From Phoronis australis (taxonomy: Eukaryota; Phoronida; Phoronidae), in assembly GCA_002633005.1 (NCBI GenBank), contig NMRA01000033.1, forward strand, positions 769,773 to 833,772: a stretch of 64,000 nucleotides of DNA, read 5' to 3'. How positions within the stretch are numbered: the first letter of the stretch is position 1; each line of letters opens with the position of its first letter. The translations under genes and the position numbers were made by a program. Shown one piece after another: positions 1 through 11,885 of this stretch. The notes under the pieces were generated by a model that was not told the origin of the DNA, did no database searches, and saw only the letters and a program-made list of their open reading frames with translations.

Positions 1-2
1 TA

Positions 3-35
<33 letters not shown>

Positions 36-64
36 CTGTGTATTTGGGTAGCAGACCTTCTTTT

Positions 65-302
65 ATATATGTTGCGTTGAAAAGTAAGCTGTTCTTTGCT
101 TTAATTAGTTTGTACAACAAACTTTCGTAGTGTCTACACAAGTGTCTTTCATCAGATGGTAGTTGATATAATAGATCGCCCAGTGTAAGTGGCATCACAA
201 ACACATATATATGAGTAAATATATATGTATAGACACTACGAAAGTTTGTTGTACAAACTAATTAAAGCAAAGAACAGCTTACTTTTCAACGCAACATATA
301 TA
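65..302. repeat. Long inverted repeat (hairpin element)
   Basis: The segment at about 65-136 returns as its reverse complement at about 230-302, essentially identical over some 72 bases, with a loop of about 93 bases. TA-rich microsatellite tracts lie at both outer edges (about 13-36 and 297-315). This is the form of a foldback MITE, or of a recent inverted duplication. No coding content is evident; short ORFs here are simply the two arms read in opposite directions. Confidence 0.85.
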
Positions 303-3300
303 TATATATATATATTATTGAGTGACGTCATTTGCGATAAACCCAAGCGCCTGCAGTGTGTAAACAACGAGGCGACGGCGTCGTACTTTCCAACGAATCC
401 GCTTTTGGCCGGAATGTCCCGCGTTTTGAAGGTTTGCTCCGCCGTCATTGCCGCGTTCCACTATCCAAATGTCTCGCTCTTTAACGTACAGCGAAATTGA
501 CCGACTACCAGTTATTATCGTTATTTTCCACGCAATATAGCCTTATTTTTCCGTTCTACTAAAATCATCAAAAGGGTAGTTGAGGCGATTTCATGTGTTT
601 GGCCTTGGCTTGCGTTTTGGCATAAACCAATGTGTCCGGCTTTATATTCAAATGTTCCGCTTTTTCAGTCCAGGTCCCCAGACAACTGAGATTCCATTTT
701 CGTTACCGACTCGTCACTGGATGTCTATATGACCCATTTTCTTGTTGGTGATGGAAATAGAACCCTTTCACGGTAAGGAATATTATGAGACCTATTTGTG
801 ACGGTAAACGGCATAAATCAATTTTTAGCAAAAAATACGAGTGCAAAACTGAAACGTCCACTATACGATGACGCTTTTCACGCCCAAGTTCTTTTTGGAT
901 AACAATGCATAAAGTATAATAAAGTTTAATATAAATCCAATCAGCCATTTCTGAGATAGGATGTTTCAAAGGTAGCCAAACTTGGCCATTATCAAAGTTC
1001 CTAAATGACCTTGTTAATAAATTTTAAAATCCGACCAGAGTTGCATTTGATGAGCGCAAAATTACGAGTGTGAACTTTTCGAACTTCTTTAGAGCTCATG
1101 TGACCTACAAAACAGTTCCGCATCGGCTAATGGATTACTGGCGTCAATCTTGAAAGACAAAAGCAGGAATCAACTAAAAGCTCTTATCTATTTCACAAAC
1201 GACTTGTCTATCCAATAATCTGAAACAAAATAATGCCCTGTAACACCCGACAACCCTCAAAGCTTGGAGGGCATTTTGAAAACTTTTTTCAAAGTCAGCT
1301 AAACGGGCAAGCGTGACCTACGTTTTAGCGCCGAATTACATGGCAACTGGGCGGGAAAGACCACCCTAGAGGGAGCGTGAGTTTTTAGCTGGATCCTGCT
1401 TTTATCTTTCAAGATTGCATTAGCAGGGGACAGATCGAAGACTGGTTTAAATCATCAACAGAGGGTTTAGTATCTTTTTAATATGTGCTTGTTGCTCGGC
1501 GAATTGAATGACATGCCGTGACAAATCAACTTCTAGCGCAGAGCCCCAGTTGTATCACTCTGTGACTAGTCAAGTTGGGCCACAGATACCAGAACGTAGC
1601 TAGTACCTAAAATACGTTGTAAACAGATGGGAGTAACGAAACGGTAGTTTTTAATTACCGTATCCTTGTGTTCACCACTTCAAATTTGGAATAGAAACAC
1701 AACTATATAATTTGAGTCTTCACAAAGTTTCGATTTCTTAAACAAACGTATTTATACAGTCATAAGTCGACGTGGAGGTCACCCTCTCTTTTTGTCAGTT
1801 ATGACACAAATTGTCCAACAAGTTTAGCTAGCTCACAATTGGCCAGTTTTAAACTCATTTGCAGTTGATTACGCAACTAATGTCACTTGTTTAGATCTTA
1901 TTTCGTAACCAAAAGTGAACCACGATAAACGGAAGGCGGCATGGTTTGTGTGTTCTAGACAAAAATGGGTGGCTGCGCCCCCTGACGGCGATGTATTGCA
2001 GACAAGTCCTTACTAGATATGCAACTAACAGGAGTCCTCACAGTGAAGGAACAAGATGGTACTATGATTTGTTTTGGTTTAAAACGACAATCCTTCGGTT
2101 CGAATCTCAAACGAAAGAACAGTGGTGAGACTCCATGAAGAATAAAACAACAGAATGAAGTGTTGAGACGAGTATATTAAACATGCAAGACAAAACAGTA
2201 CAGACTTACATCCTTTTCTACAGTCGCCATGTCAGAGTCAAATTCCTTGACAAAGTAATATTGTGAAATTGAATCTAAGCCCAAAATGAAGTCCTTAATT
2301 AGTCAGTATTGCTGTTAGGTTCGAAATTGTTATCAGGGTAGAAGGGATCCGACGGAACACAATCAAACCGAACCGAACCTAACCTCTCTATTCTTTATTC
2401 GTGCCGAGTACCCCGTTTGTGCCTATTTACATGTAGTTCAAAATACATCAATTTGGGTGTCTCTAGAACAATGTAATACACACTAAGATGTAAAATGCAA
2501 TTCCGTCGTAGGAAGTGCCAAATATGGGATACTCGGAAAGTTAACGAAAATGGCATACCTAATTTAAAGAAAGATTCAACCCCATGGAGAAAGAGGGCAA
2601 GCAGAAAGAGGTCTATCGTCTTGAGAAATTAAGATTGGGGTACATTAATGAGCTGCCTCACCCTTTGTCATTAGACAATTGCGATATTACCCCAACTAAC
2701 ACGACTACCATTACCGATACAGGACATTGAGCGATGTTTTGAAGCATATACCGGAAAGTGATGTGTACGCTAAATGTCACGCGGACTTAATTACAACAAA
2801 CTTAAAATAAACTGACAATACAGAAAACCACGGATCAATGAATAAATAAGTAGCTAAGCAAATAAGAAAAGAGTGAACACGTAGAAACAACACGATCAGA
2901 ATTATAATGAGAAGAGAGATGAGAAAAAATTCCACCAAGAATCTAATTACAGACTAATCCCGAATAATGAAAAGCTAGTAGAATAATAACAGCTGACTGG
3001 CATAAACATACTTCTGTCCATTCATAAGACCAGTTGCATTTAGAAGTGGTCTAACAATATCAATATGATGTTTTTAATAAATAGATATATATCTCGCTAT
3101 TGATACCATAAGTTTTGCTCCAAAAATTCATTGCTAACTCAACAGAAAAACTGGTCAGGTACACTAGAACCTTAATTTTAAAATGCGATTTTCTAAGTCT
3201 TTTAATTGTTAGCAATATTCAATTAATTATTCACTGGGCACTGAAATGGGATGGGTTGAAAGCAAACAAGGAGTGACTATCACCTTCGAAGAGGGGATCC

Positions 3301-3674
3301 TCCTTCTGTGTATGGTACTTTAAGTTGACAAACATCTAAATGGGTGCTTTGTTATAGCGAAAGTTCACACTTAAACTCAACAGATGCTATTCATATTGGG
3401 TGTGGGTATTACTTGACCATTGTGGCCAAATAAACACAACAGCTAGACTGAGCCATACTTCTGGGTAAAGTAACTTATTATAATAACTTGAACATGAATT
3501 GGTGCACAGGTGACCAAAAACGAACCCATAAACACAATTCCATTATTTTTAGGCCTAAATGAGGTGTATTTTAACTTCAGTCTATACAAGTTCTTTCCAC
3601 AAAATTATCTTTTGTACTTTCCAAAAGAGTAGAGATTTAGAACTTTATACATTTTGTGAGTCTGCGTTTTTGCC
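303..3674. other. Non-coding stretch, no gene seen
   Basis: AT-rich sequence with stops in all frames. I see no protein-family motif, RNA gene or clear repeat. A short GC-richer patch at about 330-480 is open in one frame but shows no recognisable motif. Confidence 0.5.
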
Positions 3675-3970
3675 GTTACCCTGTATTAGTATCTTTTTTG
3701 TTAAAAAATTGATTATGACAGCAACATTTTATTGATTTACTACTTTTGGTGGTTAATGATCTGTGTCATTCATTATTAGTATATGGATTTGTTACAATGT
3801 AGTTGAGTGGATGCTACAAGCGGTTACCCTGCATTAGTATCTTTTTTGCTAAAAATTGATTATGACAGCAACATTTTATTGATTTACTACTTTTGGTGGT
3901 TAATGATCAGTGTCAATCATTATTAGTATATGGATTTGTTACACTGTAGTTGAGTGGATGCTACAAGCGT
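3675..3970. repeat. 148-bp tandem duplication
   Basis: Two head-to-tail units, 3675-3822 and 3823-3970, each starting GTTACCCTG and ending near GGATGCTACAAGCG. They differ at only a few positions. No coding function is suggested. Confidence 0.85.
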
Positions 3971-4435
3971 GTGTTACCGCACTGCTGTACTTCAGTGAAT
4001 CACAGACAGTGTCTGGAAGTTGCACATCTAAGCTTCAAACATGGCACCATCCCAGCAAAACTGCCACTGAGGCAAGTCGGCCTGTCTTTATGACCAATAT
4101 AATCATCCAGATGGTCAATGCAGAGAATTTAAAGGAAACATCAGAGGTGTGAAAAATGGTGTTCAACATTCTTACAAGAGAGGCTAATCCAGAGCTGGAT
4201 TAAGGTTTCTTGAGGGGCCCTGTACTATGAATTGTCTGCAGCCAAGGTCGTCACAAATGTCCACCCCCTGCCACAGCTTTCGAGCACCCCAGGTCACCAT
4301 CATTTTCACCTTATGGATCACCTGACACTGGGCAGATCCAATTTAAAGGTACAGCTCCAAGATTCAAACACAACTCATGATTTAGGAAGTAATATTCGAG
4401 AAAGGCCAATCTCTCTAGGTCATGAAAACAATAGA

Positions 4436-4665
4436 TGTTGAAACTTGTTTTTTAGTTCAGAATCTAATTTAGTTTAAAATGAGTCTGATTGATGCTGCCA
4501 CCTTTTGGCAATATTGCTGTACGATACCGCCACCTGTTGGCGACCTTGATTATTAGATCAGAATACATTTTGTCATGAAGCTGAATGGACGTCTTTTATT
4601 CCTGTCTTGTTTAGTATTCTCGTCTCTAGTTTCAATATTCGCGGTCACTTCTTCAGTCGTAAACA
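4436..4665 (+). repeat. Putative solo 5' LTR of BEL/Pao-like element
   Basis: A 230-bp segment begins TGTTGAAAC and ends CGTAAACA immediately before the primer-binding site. The right end is well supported by the adjacent primer site. The left end is the nearest plausible TG and is less certain. Confidence 0.55.
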
Positions 4666-4666
4666 T

Positions 4667-4703
4667 TGGTGCCGAAACCCGGGATTGAACCAGGGGCCTT
4701 CAG
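4667..4703 (+). other. Extended primer-binding site / antisense tRNA 3' segment
   Basis: TGGTGCCGAAACCCGGGA is an 18-nt LTR-element primer site, complementary to a tRNA 3' end including CCA. The complementarity continues for about 19 more bases. On the minus strand the sequence reads as a T-arm with stem CCTGG/CCGGG and loop TTCAATC, then seven acceptor-stem bases, a discriminator A and CCA. A normal primer site stops just before tRNA position 58, so the extra length is unusual (see findings). Confidence 0.7.
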
Positions 4704-5060
4704 AGTGGAAATACATAGTACCCAGGTCCCCTTGGTGGGGGGTTGGTGGGAGCGTTTAGTTAGAAGTGTTAAGTCAGCACTAAGGAAATCTATCGGTATG
4801 CGTTGTCTTACGGTTAAAGAACTGGAGATTGAGGCTTGTATAAACTCATGTCCCTTGACCTTTGTAGGAGATGATATTGATTGTACGCAACCTTTAACTC
4901 CATCTCGGTTTCTGATGGGCAGAAATCCTAGTTTTCGGACTAAAATCATTGATGATGAACAGGTTATTTCGTCTAAAGATATGACAGAGAAATTTTGTGT
5001 CATCAGAAATTGAATTCCTTCTGGAACATATGGAGTAAGAATTACACTTGTAATTGACCA
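4700..5060 (+). pseudogene. BEL/Pao integrase C-terminal fragment
   Basis: The open frame to 5013 contains GGWWERLVRSVKSALRKS, then LTVKELE, INSCPLTFVGDDIDCTQPL and PSRFLMGR. This is the order seen at the end of the BEL/Pao integrase core. After the stop at 5011-5013 the family motif FWNIWSK continues in a different frame (about 5017-5055), so at least one frameshift has occurred. The N-terminal zinc-binding part and most of the catalytic core are absent. It cannot be a functional integrase. Confidence 0.75.
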
Positions 5061-5717
5061 CCCACAAACAATTCCTGGACGAAGTCATGTAAAAGGCTTT
5101 AGTCCTATTTTGAAGTGCATCATCCCAGAAATGAAATCAAGATCAATACAGAATAAAGTGCAAAGTCACTATGGTCGAGTCATGGACATAATGGGTGTAC
5201 CACAGTGAATGAGGCTGTATTGCTGATGGACAATTATGAGAGTAGGGCAAAGGCTGCGAACGTCAAAGAACATTTGGAAATGATTGACAAGTCTGACACC
5301 ATCACAGTACATATTGGTACAAACGACATCAGTCTGTAGTGACTGAGTGCTGGGCATAAGTTCTCCGAGACCCATGTTTCTAGTATTGTGCCGAGGGGTG
5401 ATGGTCTAAATGACATAAATACTGCCGATACGTGGCTCAAACATGGGGCTGTGGATCTAGGGGGTCATGGGTCGAAGGGGTTTTAGAGCAATCCTTTTAA
5501 GGGTCGAAAAATCGCTATTTTTGCGTTAAAAGTTGTGGCACTTAAGCTTAAGATATTGCAAAAAAGAAGAAACTACTGAGAACTTAAAAAAAATGATTGC
5601 AATTATATTCAACAACTTCTTCATGATGTAGACAAAGTTGAATGTCAAATTGATGTGTACAAGGAAGAAAGAAGGTGTTATATTCTTGAGTTAAAGACAT
5701 GTGTGAACAAAACGTGA

Positions 5718-6600
5718 GTGCTGCAAAAGTGTCAAGAGTTGTTCAGTCAGTCTTTCTGCAATGTCAAACCAAATCAACTACCATCGCGTAGACGTTCTGA
5801 ACATGAAATTGAATGTCTCTATTTGGTACATCACCTGAAAGATGTGTTTTTCGCAGAGGAAAATACAACATTACTCACTGATGAGACTTTGAAAATTGGA
5901 AAGAAGTTTATGGGATATGAAGGTGCTGACAGTCAGAAAAGATTGTGGGTTTCGGGAATGACAGACATTGAGACAAAATCAGCTAACGATATACTGAAAG
6001 TTTTCAAAGAGATTCTGTCAGATTTAGACGAAGCATCAGAAAGTCAAGTGCCAAGGAATATAACAGCGCACACAATAGCTACCATGTCAGATACAGCAGC
6101 GACTGAACTTACGTTTTATGAAATGCTTCTAGTGAATCAAAAACATTCCCTGCCACTAGTGTACACACACTCTGAAAACTTCAGTGATGACGAAAAAAGA
6201 ACTTGGGAAAAGCTGGCGAATTTCTTAAGTGGCCTCCACACCATTGTGAACCTTGCCGCAGTAGCTCAGTCAGGTATAAAAGAGGTTGAGGAATGTTTGT
6301 TTCCGGATGGCCCACCAAGCTTGGACAAAGGTTTTGCAAAAGGCACTGACCCCGGAACCTGTAAGTTAGTCAGAACTGCTACCGGTTGTGATGAAAAGTC
6401 AGGATGTCAAGATCCATTTAAAGTGTATGCAGGAGACAACATGGCCTGCACAGCTCACCACTGAATCCCTATCGTGGGTCTAGGTTTAACGTGTTGTTTG
6501 AAAATGCTGCTGCTCTGTACTTCTTGATCGGATTAATCACAAGTTTCCTAGAGTCGTTTGGCACAACAAATGGTTCTTCACGACGTGAAAGTCCAAGGTT
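5718..6600 (+). pseudogene. Transposase-like protein, middle part (family unassigned)
   Basis: A 248-codon open frame (5718-6464) includes LLTDETLKIGKKFMGYEG, a serine/threonine- and acid-rich helix, and TMSDTAATELTF. In my judgement it resembles the central part of multi-copy, transposon-derived proteins common in marine invertebrate genomes. After the stop at 6464 the family continues in another frame (about 6469-6590) with RFNVLFENAAALYFLIG. The gene is therefore broken. The likely C-terminal part lies downstream at 11886-12960, beyond an inserted LTR element and other sequence. I cannot assign a transposon superfamily from sequence alone. Confidence 0.5.
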
Positions 6601-7043
6601 AAGCAGCTGGTGCGAAAGCTCTGAGGTTTAGTCAGTGGGCCAGATCTCCCAGCGTTCATCCTTGTGGGTACTTTTGGGGGGCAACCTAGCTTTTTCTATG
6701 TGGCTAGATAATATACCTATAAATCAAACTCCAAAAAGTTCCCACGTCTACACTTGCATATTTTTTTTTAAAAAGTGTTTTTGTTGCACAAAATATTATG
6801 CACATTCCTGCTACTTGGTGGCGCTTTTCTATTGAATTGACAAATCAGAGAGCCCGATTGTATTGTTGTGCTTAGTTACTTCAACATGGCAGCTCCCAGG
6901 GAGTGTGATGCCTGTATAATTCAAGGTTTATCAAACAGCACAAAATTGTGATGCCAGAAGCTTAGAGAAGCATCCTGACGAAAGCTGATGGCCTGTGGAA
7001 CTCTGTAGATCAGTAGATCAAAAAGAAGAAGAGGTGTCACATA

Positions 7044-7194
7044 TGGTGGGTACTAGTACGGAATTCTCCGATGCTGACCGAGTGGCCTCGGTTGTGGTCT
7101 ATTGATAGGTTGAGCGCCATTCCGGGTCTACCTTTGATTGTTGTCGGACATTTCAGGCCGATGCTGTAGTAATAGGTCAGGTAGGCATACTACA
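7044..7194 (+). repeat. 5' LTR of gag-only element
   Basis: 151 bp, aligned end to end with 9007-9157 with a handful of substitutions. It is followed two to three bases later by a primer-binding site. Confidence 0.85.
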
Positions 7195-7197
7195 GAT

Positions 7198-7211
7198 TGG
7201 TGTCAGGAGTG
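7198..7211 (+). other. Primer-binding site of gag-only element
   Basis: TGGTGTCAGGAGTG begins three bases after the left LTR. It is complementary to a tRNA 3' end of the type ...CACTCCTGACACCA, a leucine-tRNA-like primer used by many Gypsy-type elements. The tRNA identity is inferred. Confidence 0.6.
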
Positions 7212-7401
7212 AAAGCAGTAGAGGATAGGTTTACAGTTGAGAGTTATGCTTTTGGAGTATTAAAAGACTGGGATTTGTATTCGGATACTGTTTTTCTGTG
7301 TTATCAGAAATTGTTCAGTTAAAATAACAATTATTTGGCGGGAAAGTGGGCGTGGTTTGAATTTTGAGTAAGGTAACTGGTACTCGGATATTCAAGTGTA
7401 A

Positions 7402-8752
7402 GTGTTCTTTTTTTCTTTTCTCTCTGCAATGGCCGAAGAACAAGAGGATATTGCTTGTATTATAAATACTTTGAGAGGTTTATCGGTTGCGGCGTTAGAG
7501 AGTGCGGATGTTTTGGATAGTGAGGTTAGCAAGAAGACGAGGATCTTCAATGGAATAGACGTGGGGGTACAGGTAAGCGGAGTGATAGTAGACAAGGACA
7601 GAGGGATAGCCGTAGAGGTAAGATGTTGGGAGTGAGAAGTATGTCATATAATGGTAAGTCTAGTTGATCGGCGTTCCATATGAAATTTAATAAGTATGCT
7701 GGGCAGGGATGGTCGGATAGAGTTTGCCTAGATAACTTGATTGTTTGTTTGGAATGTGCAACGAGAGAGTTTTTGACGATGTATTTGGAAAGGAATGGGG
7801 GAAAGTACTTATTTTGAGGCTTGCACTAAATTAGAGAAAAGATTTAACTTGCTGGGGTCACCGGAGATAGTTCAGTTAGAGTTTATGGGGCTAGTACAGA
7901 GTAAGGAGGAGTCTGTTCATGAATGGGGCGATAGGATGTGGAGTAAGGCAAGTAAGGCGTTTAAGGGGGTTCCTGAGGAATACATGATGAGGCAGGCGGT
8001 TTTGAGGTTGTGTTATGGATCATGGGATAAGGAGGCGGGGTTGAACGTTGTTATGATGCAGCCGAGCTCGTTAGAGGACACAGTTTTGAAGTTACAGATG
8101 CAAACGCAAGTAAAAAGAGCAATCTTTGTTAATGGGCCTCGTTCCGGTGAGTGATTCATCAGAAGTTCAGAAGGTTCAAAAAGAGGGCCAATGGGGTGAT
8201 AGTGATGAGGTTATGGAAAGGATTTTGAGGCAGTTGGAGGAATTGAAGCAAAAGATAAATTATTCTACTAGATCTAGAACTAGTGAGAGTTGTTGTTCAT
8301 ATGGGCAGTTGGGGCATTTCAGTCGGGAGTGTAGTCAGAATCGTGTGAAAGGAGGTTCAAGGGATGCGCGGTGCCAGATATGTAGTAGAGTGGGTCATAA
8401 GGCTGATGAATGCTGGTCGAAATCGGTAAGCAAGTCTAGAAATGTAAGAGAAGGAGGTTCGAGTCTAAGGTGTTTTGTGTGTGGGGTGTTTGGCCATGTG
8501 GCGAGGAAGTGTCAGAGGGTGAAGAGTGATAAATGCATCCGAGATTTTGGAGAATTGGGGGATGCGGATTTTAGGGAGGTTGTGAGGCTTTGTAGAGAGT
8601 TAGGACGGGGAGTTCCGAGGGGTAGGTGTTTGAAGGAATCGCAGGTGGTTTTGTTGAGGAAAGGGGTTGAGGGATTAATGAGGTTTTTTGTGGGACAGTT
8701 ATGGGATTTGCTGAGGGATAGACCATTTTATAGACCTCACGGCGAGGCATAG
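7402..8752 (+). pseudogene. Retrotransposon gag with three CCHC knuckles (broken)
   Basis: The frame is split. A first piece covers 7402-7635, with a plausible start at 7429 (MAEEQED). A capsid-like stretch follows (about 7680-8154), with GWSDRVCLDNL and the classic YFEACTKLEKRFN ... WGDRMWSKA pattern of retrotransposon gag. A last piece (8126-8752, another frame) carries the zinc knuckles. Numbered in that last piece, knuckle 1 has C56, Y59 in place of Cys, H64 and C69. Knuckle 2 (C83, C86, H91, C96) and knuckle 3 (C116, C119, H124, C129) are intact. Stops and frame changes make it non-functional as it stands. Confidence 0.8.
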
Positions 8753-9006
8753 ATTCGTGGATCGGGTGGGGAGGAGAGTAGTGGTGTTTGTGGTGGAGGC
8801 AGTGGGATGATGGATGGGGGGTTACAGTCTGGGAAGGAGGAAGGTAGTGTGATGAGGTAGTATGTTTTCTGTATATATGTTGATTTGGATTATAGTATGA
8901 GATTTATTATTTTGATATGACATTTATTATTTTGTAATGAGGTATAATGTTTTGTTTTGGTGTGTATATTTTGCGTTGGGGGTTTTCTATATGACGGGGA
9001 GGTGTG

Positions 9007-9157
9007 TGGTGGGTACTAGTACGGAATTCTCCGATGCTGACCGAGTGGCCTCGGTTGTGGTCTATTGATACGTTGAGCGGCATTCCGGGTCTACCTTTGA
9101 TTGTGGTCGGACGTTTCAAGCCGGTGCTGTTGTAATAGCTCAGGTAGGCATACTACA
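9007..9157 (+). repeat. 3' LTR of gag-only element
   Basis: 151-bp partner of 7044-7194. It is preceded by the purine-rich stretch GACGGGGAGGTG, a likely polypurine tract for plus-strand priming. Confidence 0.85.
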
Positions 9158-11701
9158 CACAAACGTTTATGCCGAAAACAGCTGCATGTCCTGGTACAGC
9201 CTATACACACTATACTGCTGTAGAAGACCAATTGTCAGGCCAAAATTGAAAGGACATAGAAAGGCATAGCAACGTTTCAAGACACCAGCAGTAGTACTAA
9301 AGCTGAAGCTGCTGAAAGCGATACCGATGTTACCCAAAATTTCCCAAGAAAATCAATTAGACTTCCAAAATCTGAAACACCCAATTAACCTGAACAAGAT
9401 AGGAGCATTCTGAAACATGAGTGCATCATTTGTTAGTAGGAAAAGTATATTATGGACCCTATTTCATGAAAGAGAAAGAAGTAACAACTTTATAGTTTTG
9501 AAAAACAGGTACGTGTTTTTGAAAGGTATATCTTGGTGTTTTCCAAGTGTGTTTCAGTATTATCACCAGTTGTTTTTTTAACTTGTTCAGCCCCTTGGCT
9601 GTCTAGGCCTTAGACAATACCGCTGACCCAGTAGAGACGGTGATCATACCATAGGTACTCCATATGCCGGATGCTTTTCGGCAAATTATGCATCATACTG
9701 GTTAAACCATAAGTCATGTTCCCATAAGTTTATAAGCACCGAGTAGAGAGATGCCTCTGAGGAGGCCGTTAATGTATTCATTTGTTCCCAGTTTAAACAA
9801 ATACTCCTGCAATCCTGTTTTTCGAACTCCCTAGTTCAGTTGCCACATCGACACTGCTTGCGCCAAAGGAAAACAACCTGACGTGGCGTTATACTGCGGG
9901 TGTGGTTTTAAGCACTTTAAGTCAAAATTTTTTTGAGAAGGTTAAATGGAGTAGATGGTTGCAACCAACATGCCCAAGTGGCATTTATCCCGTGCCGTAA
10001 TCCTGGGATAGGGGGAAGCTCTTCTCAATTTTTGTAAACATTAATTACTTAGGTAGCTGCAATGGTAATTAATTAAAGTGCCTAAGTGGCCTAATTTGAG
10101 GACGGTGGAAGCCACTGTCCATTTCGTCAAACGTTGATTACCTTAAGTGTAAAATCTGATTTAAAAAATAAATTAAATTTCAACCACTGCACTGGTATAT
10201 CAGATGATATATTTTCATTTGCATCAACTAATCTAATTACTAGATGATCAACATTTTGTTAGGCTGGTGGTGGATCAGTTCCTGATGAGTCAGTCTGAAA
10301 TATTTGCATGCCAACTCACTCATAGTTAAATGATAAATTAGTGTTAACAGTTTGGGTTTTTTTTTAGTTGGACTCCTATCGCAAGCAACAGCTCAGTCCA
10401 GGGCCCTGAATATGCAAATGAAATTCAAAGATAAAGACCTTGTGTCTTAGAAGCCAAGTACCACAGCTCATCATGCTATAAAAATAGAAAGACAAAGATT
10501 GTGAAAAGTGACAAATCCATAGTTTTCAGAGATGTTTTTCTACAGTTTTGTTTGGAGTTCATTGAATCAAAGCTTCTAACACACTGAGATGTCCGTTGTC
10601 TTTCAAAACTAAAGCAAGACTTTCAGAAAGCTGGTCTGCATGAAGTTATTTGGACGACTGCTGAAGCTACTCACTGTTGTAGTTTGTGCCAGACTAAGTG
10701 ATACAAAAGTGAATCGAGGCTAGCGTTCAATAATTCACTTGCTAACTCTAATTACCACAGCCCGTTATAACATATTTTGAATCAAACGTTTGCCCAAATC
10801 CTACCCGCCTCCAAACAAGGACTTAGTGTTTGACCGTTCATTGCATGCGGGCCAATCACCAGCGTGCAGTGCTGTACCCTCTCTAATCGACCATAGTTGG
10901 CTCCTTGGCGGTGGAGCTTTGCAGTTAAAATGTATGGCAATGCCCGCAGCTCCAATGACAGCACTAAACGATGAATGCTGCAAGTGCAAAAAGAAAATGT
11001 GAGCTGGGAAACTGAGTTTGTGCTGCAATGTTGGGTCAAATTGTACAGAAATGTGCAGTTGTGACAACTGTAGTAACATCAGCAGCTACACGACTGAATA
11101 ACATTGGATAGTTCTTTGACAAGTCAACCCTAAATGGACCTCCAACCCGGTTATTTCGTTTTTTGTACTAAAAAGTGAATTTTATTTGATGTCTAAGTCA
11201 TAGAAAGTACACACTTTTTTCATTGTCATGTATTTGTCTCATACTGCTTGATAAACGCTGTCAGAATAATCTATTGTTTTCATACAGTCTATGTGCACAT
11301 TCACAGAGATCATTCAACTATATTGTTTTTGCACTATAACCTATTTCTGGTGTATTATGCAAACAAGCTGTATTTTACACCATTAGTCAATGTTTTAGTC
11401 ATTGAGGCACAAATTTTGCCCAGTCTCAAGTGTTCTGTGTTATTTTTGTTGCCAGACAATGCCAGCATAACCTAGTAACATTCAAACTTAGTTTGCACTT
11501 CTGTCACTAGGTGTCGCTTTACATTTTTTAAATTTCACTGTTTAGCAAAACATATAATGTCAGTGTATTATTGTTCAATACAATGACATCGATGGGACCA
11601 TATTACTTGTTTTACAAAAAAGATAGCAAAAACTGTTGCTTTTACAAAATTCTCTAAGCTCTATGGTGGTTATTATGCAACTTCAAACTCAAATTTCTAA
11701 A
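9158..11701. other. Non-coding stretch, decayed repeats
   Basis: No gene recognised. About 9320-9400 gives a short open stretch with basic and serine-rich composition that could be decayed transposon coding sequence. The overlapping ORFs at 10782-11079 on both strands show no family motif and appear to be chance. Confidence 0.4.
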
Positions 11702-11840
11702 AATGTGCAACTTAAATGTGGGAACTTTTTAGATTTTGAAAACACTCCAGTAAATTAATTAAAAAACACCAAAATAAAATTGTCCCCCTAAAGTACTCAC
11801 AAAAAACATTTTCTAGAAGCCCTACAAATTCTTGTCCACC
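11702..11840 (+). repeat. Diverged direct repeat, copy 1
   Basis: It starts near AAATGTGCAACTTAAATG and aligns, with many substitutions and small indels, to 14519-14655. The two copies flank the region between the transposase-like C-terminal piece and the THAP exon. They could be non-coding parts of one transposon family. Confidence 0.55.
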
Positions 11841-11885
11841 ATGTAGTTGATAAGTAAATTAGTAAGGTATCCATTGTGACATGTT

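Larger units (their letters stand above)
4436..5110 (+). mobile_element. Rearranged BEL/Pao-like LTR retrotransposon fragment
   Basis: A putative 5' LTR (4436-4665, starting TGTTGAAAC and ending AAACA) is followed at once by a tRNA-complementary primer site. The sequence then jumps directly into the C-terminal part of a BEL/Pao integrase. Gag, protease, reverse transcriptase and RNase H are missing and no 3' LTR was found nearby, so this is a deletion derivative. Family assignment rests on the integrase motifs GGWWERLVRSVK, PLTFV and SFWNIWSK. LTR boundaries are inferred from the TG...CA ends and the primer site, because there is no second LTR for comparison. Confidence 0.7.
7044..9157 (+). 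mobile_element. Compact gag-only LTR retrotransposon (TR-GAG-like)
   Basis: Two 151-bp direct repeats (7044-7194 and 9007-9157), each starting TGGTGGGTACT and ending CATACTACA, bracket 1.8 kb. The internal region has a primer site just after the left repeat, a gag-like gene with three zinc knuckles, and a purine-rich stretch before the right repeat. There is no protease, reverse transcriptase or integrase and no room for them. The repeats differ at several positions and gag carries stops, so the copy is old. Flanking target duplications are not clean (ACATA against CACAA). Confidence 0.85.

Noticed and set aside
10782-11079. Overlapping ORFs on both strands
   Set aside because: Composition and motifs give no support on either strand.
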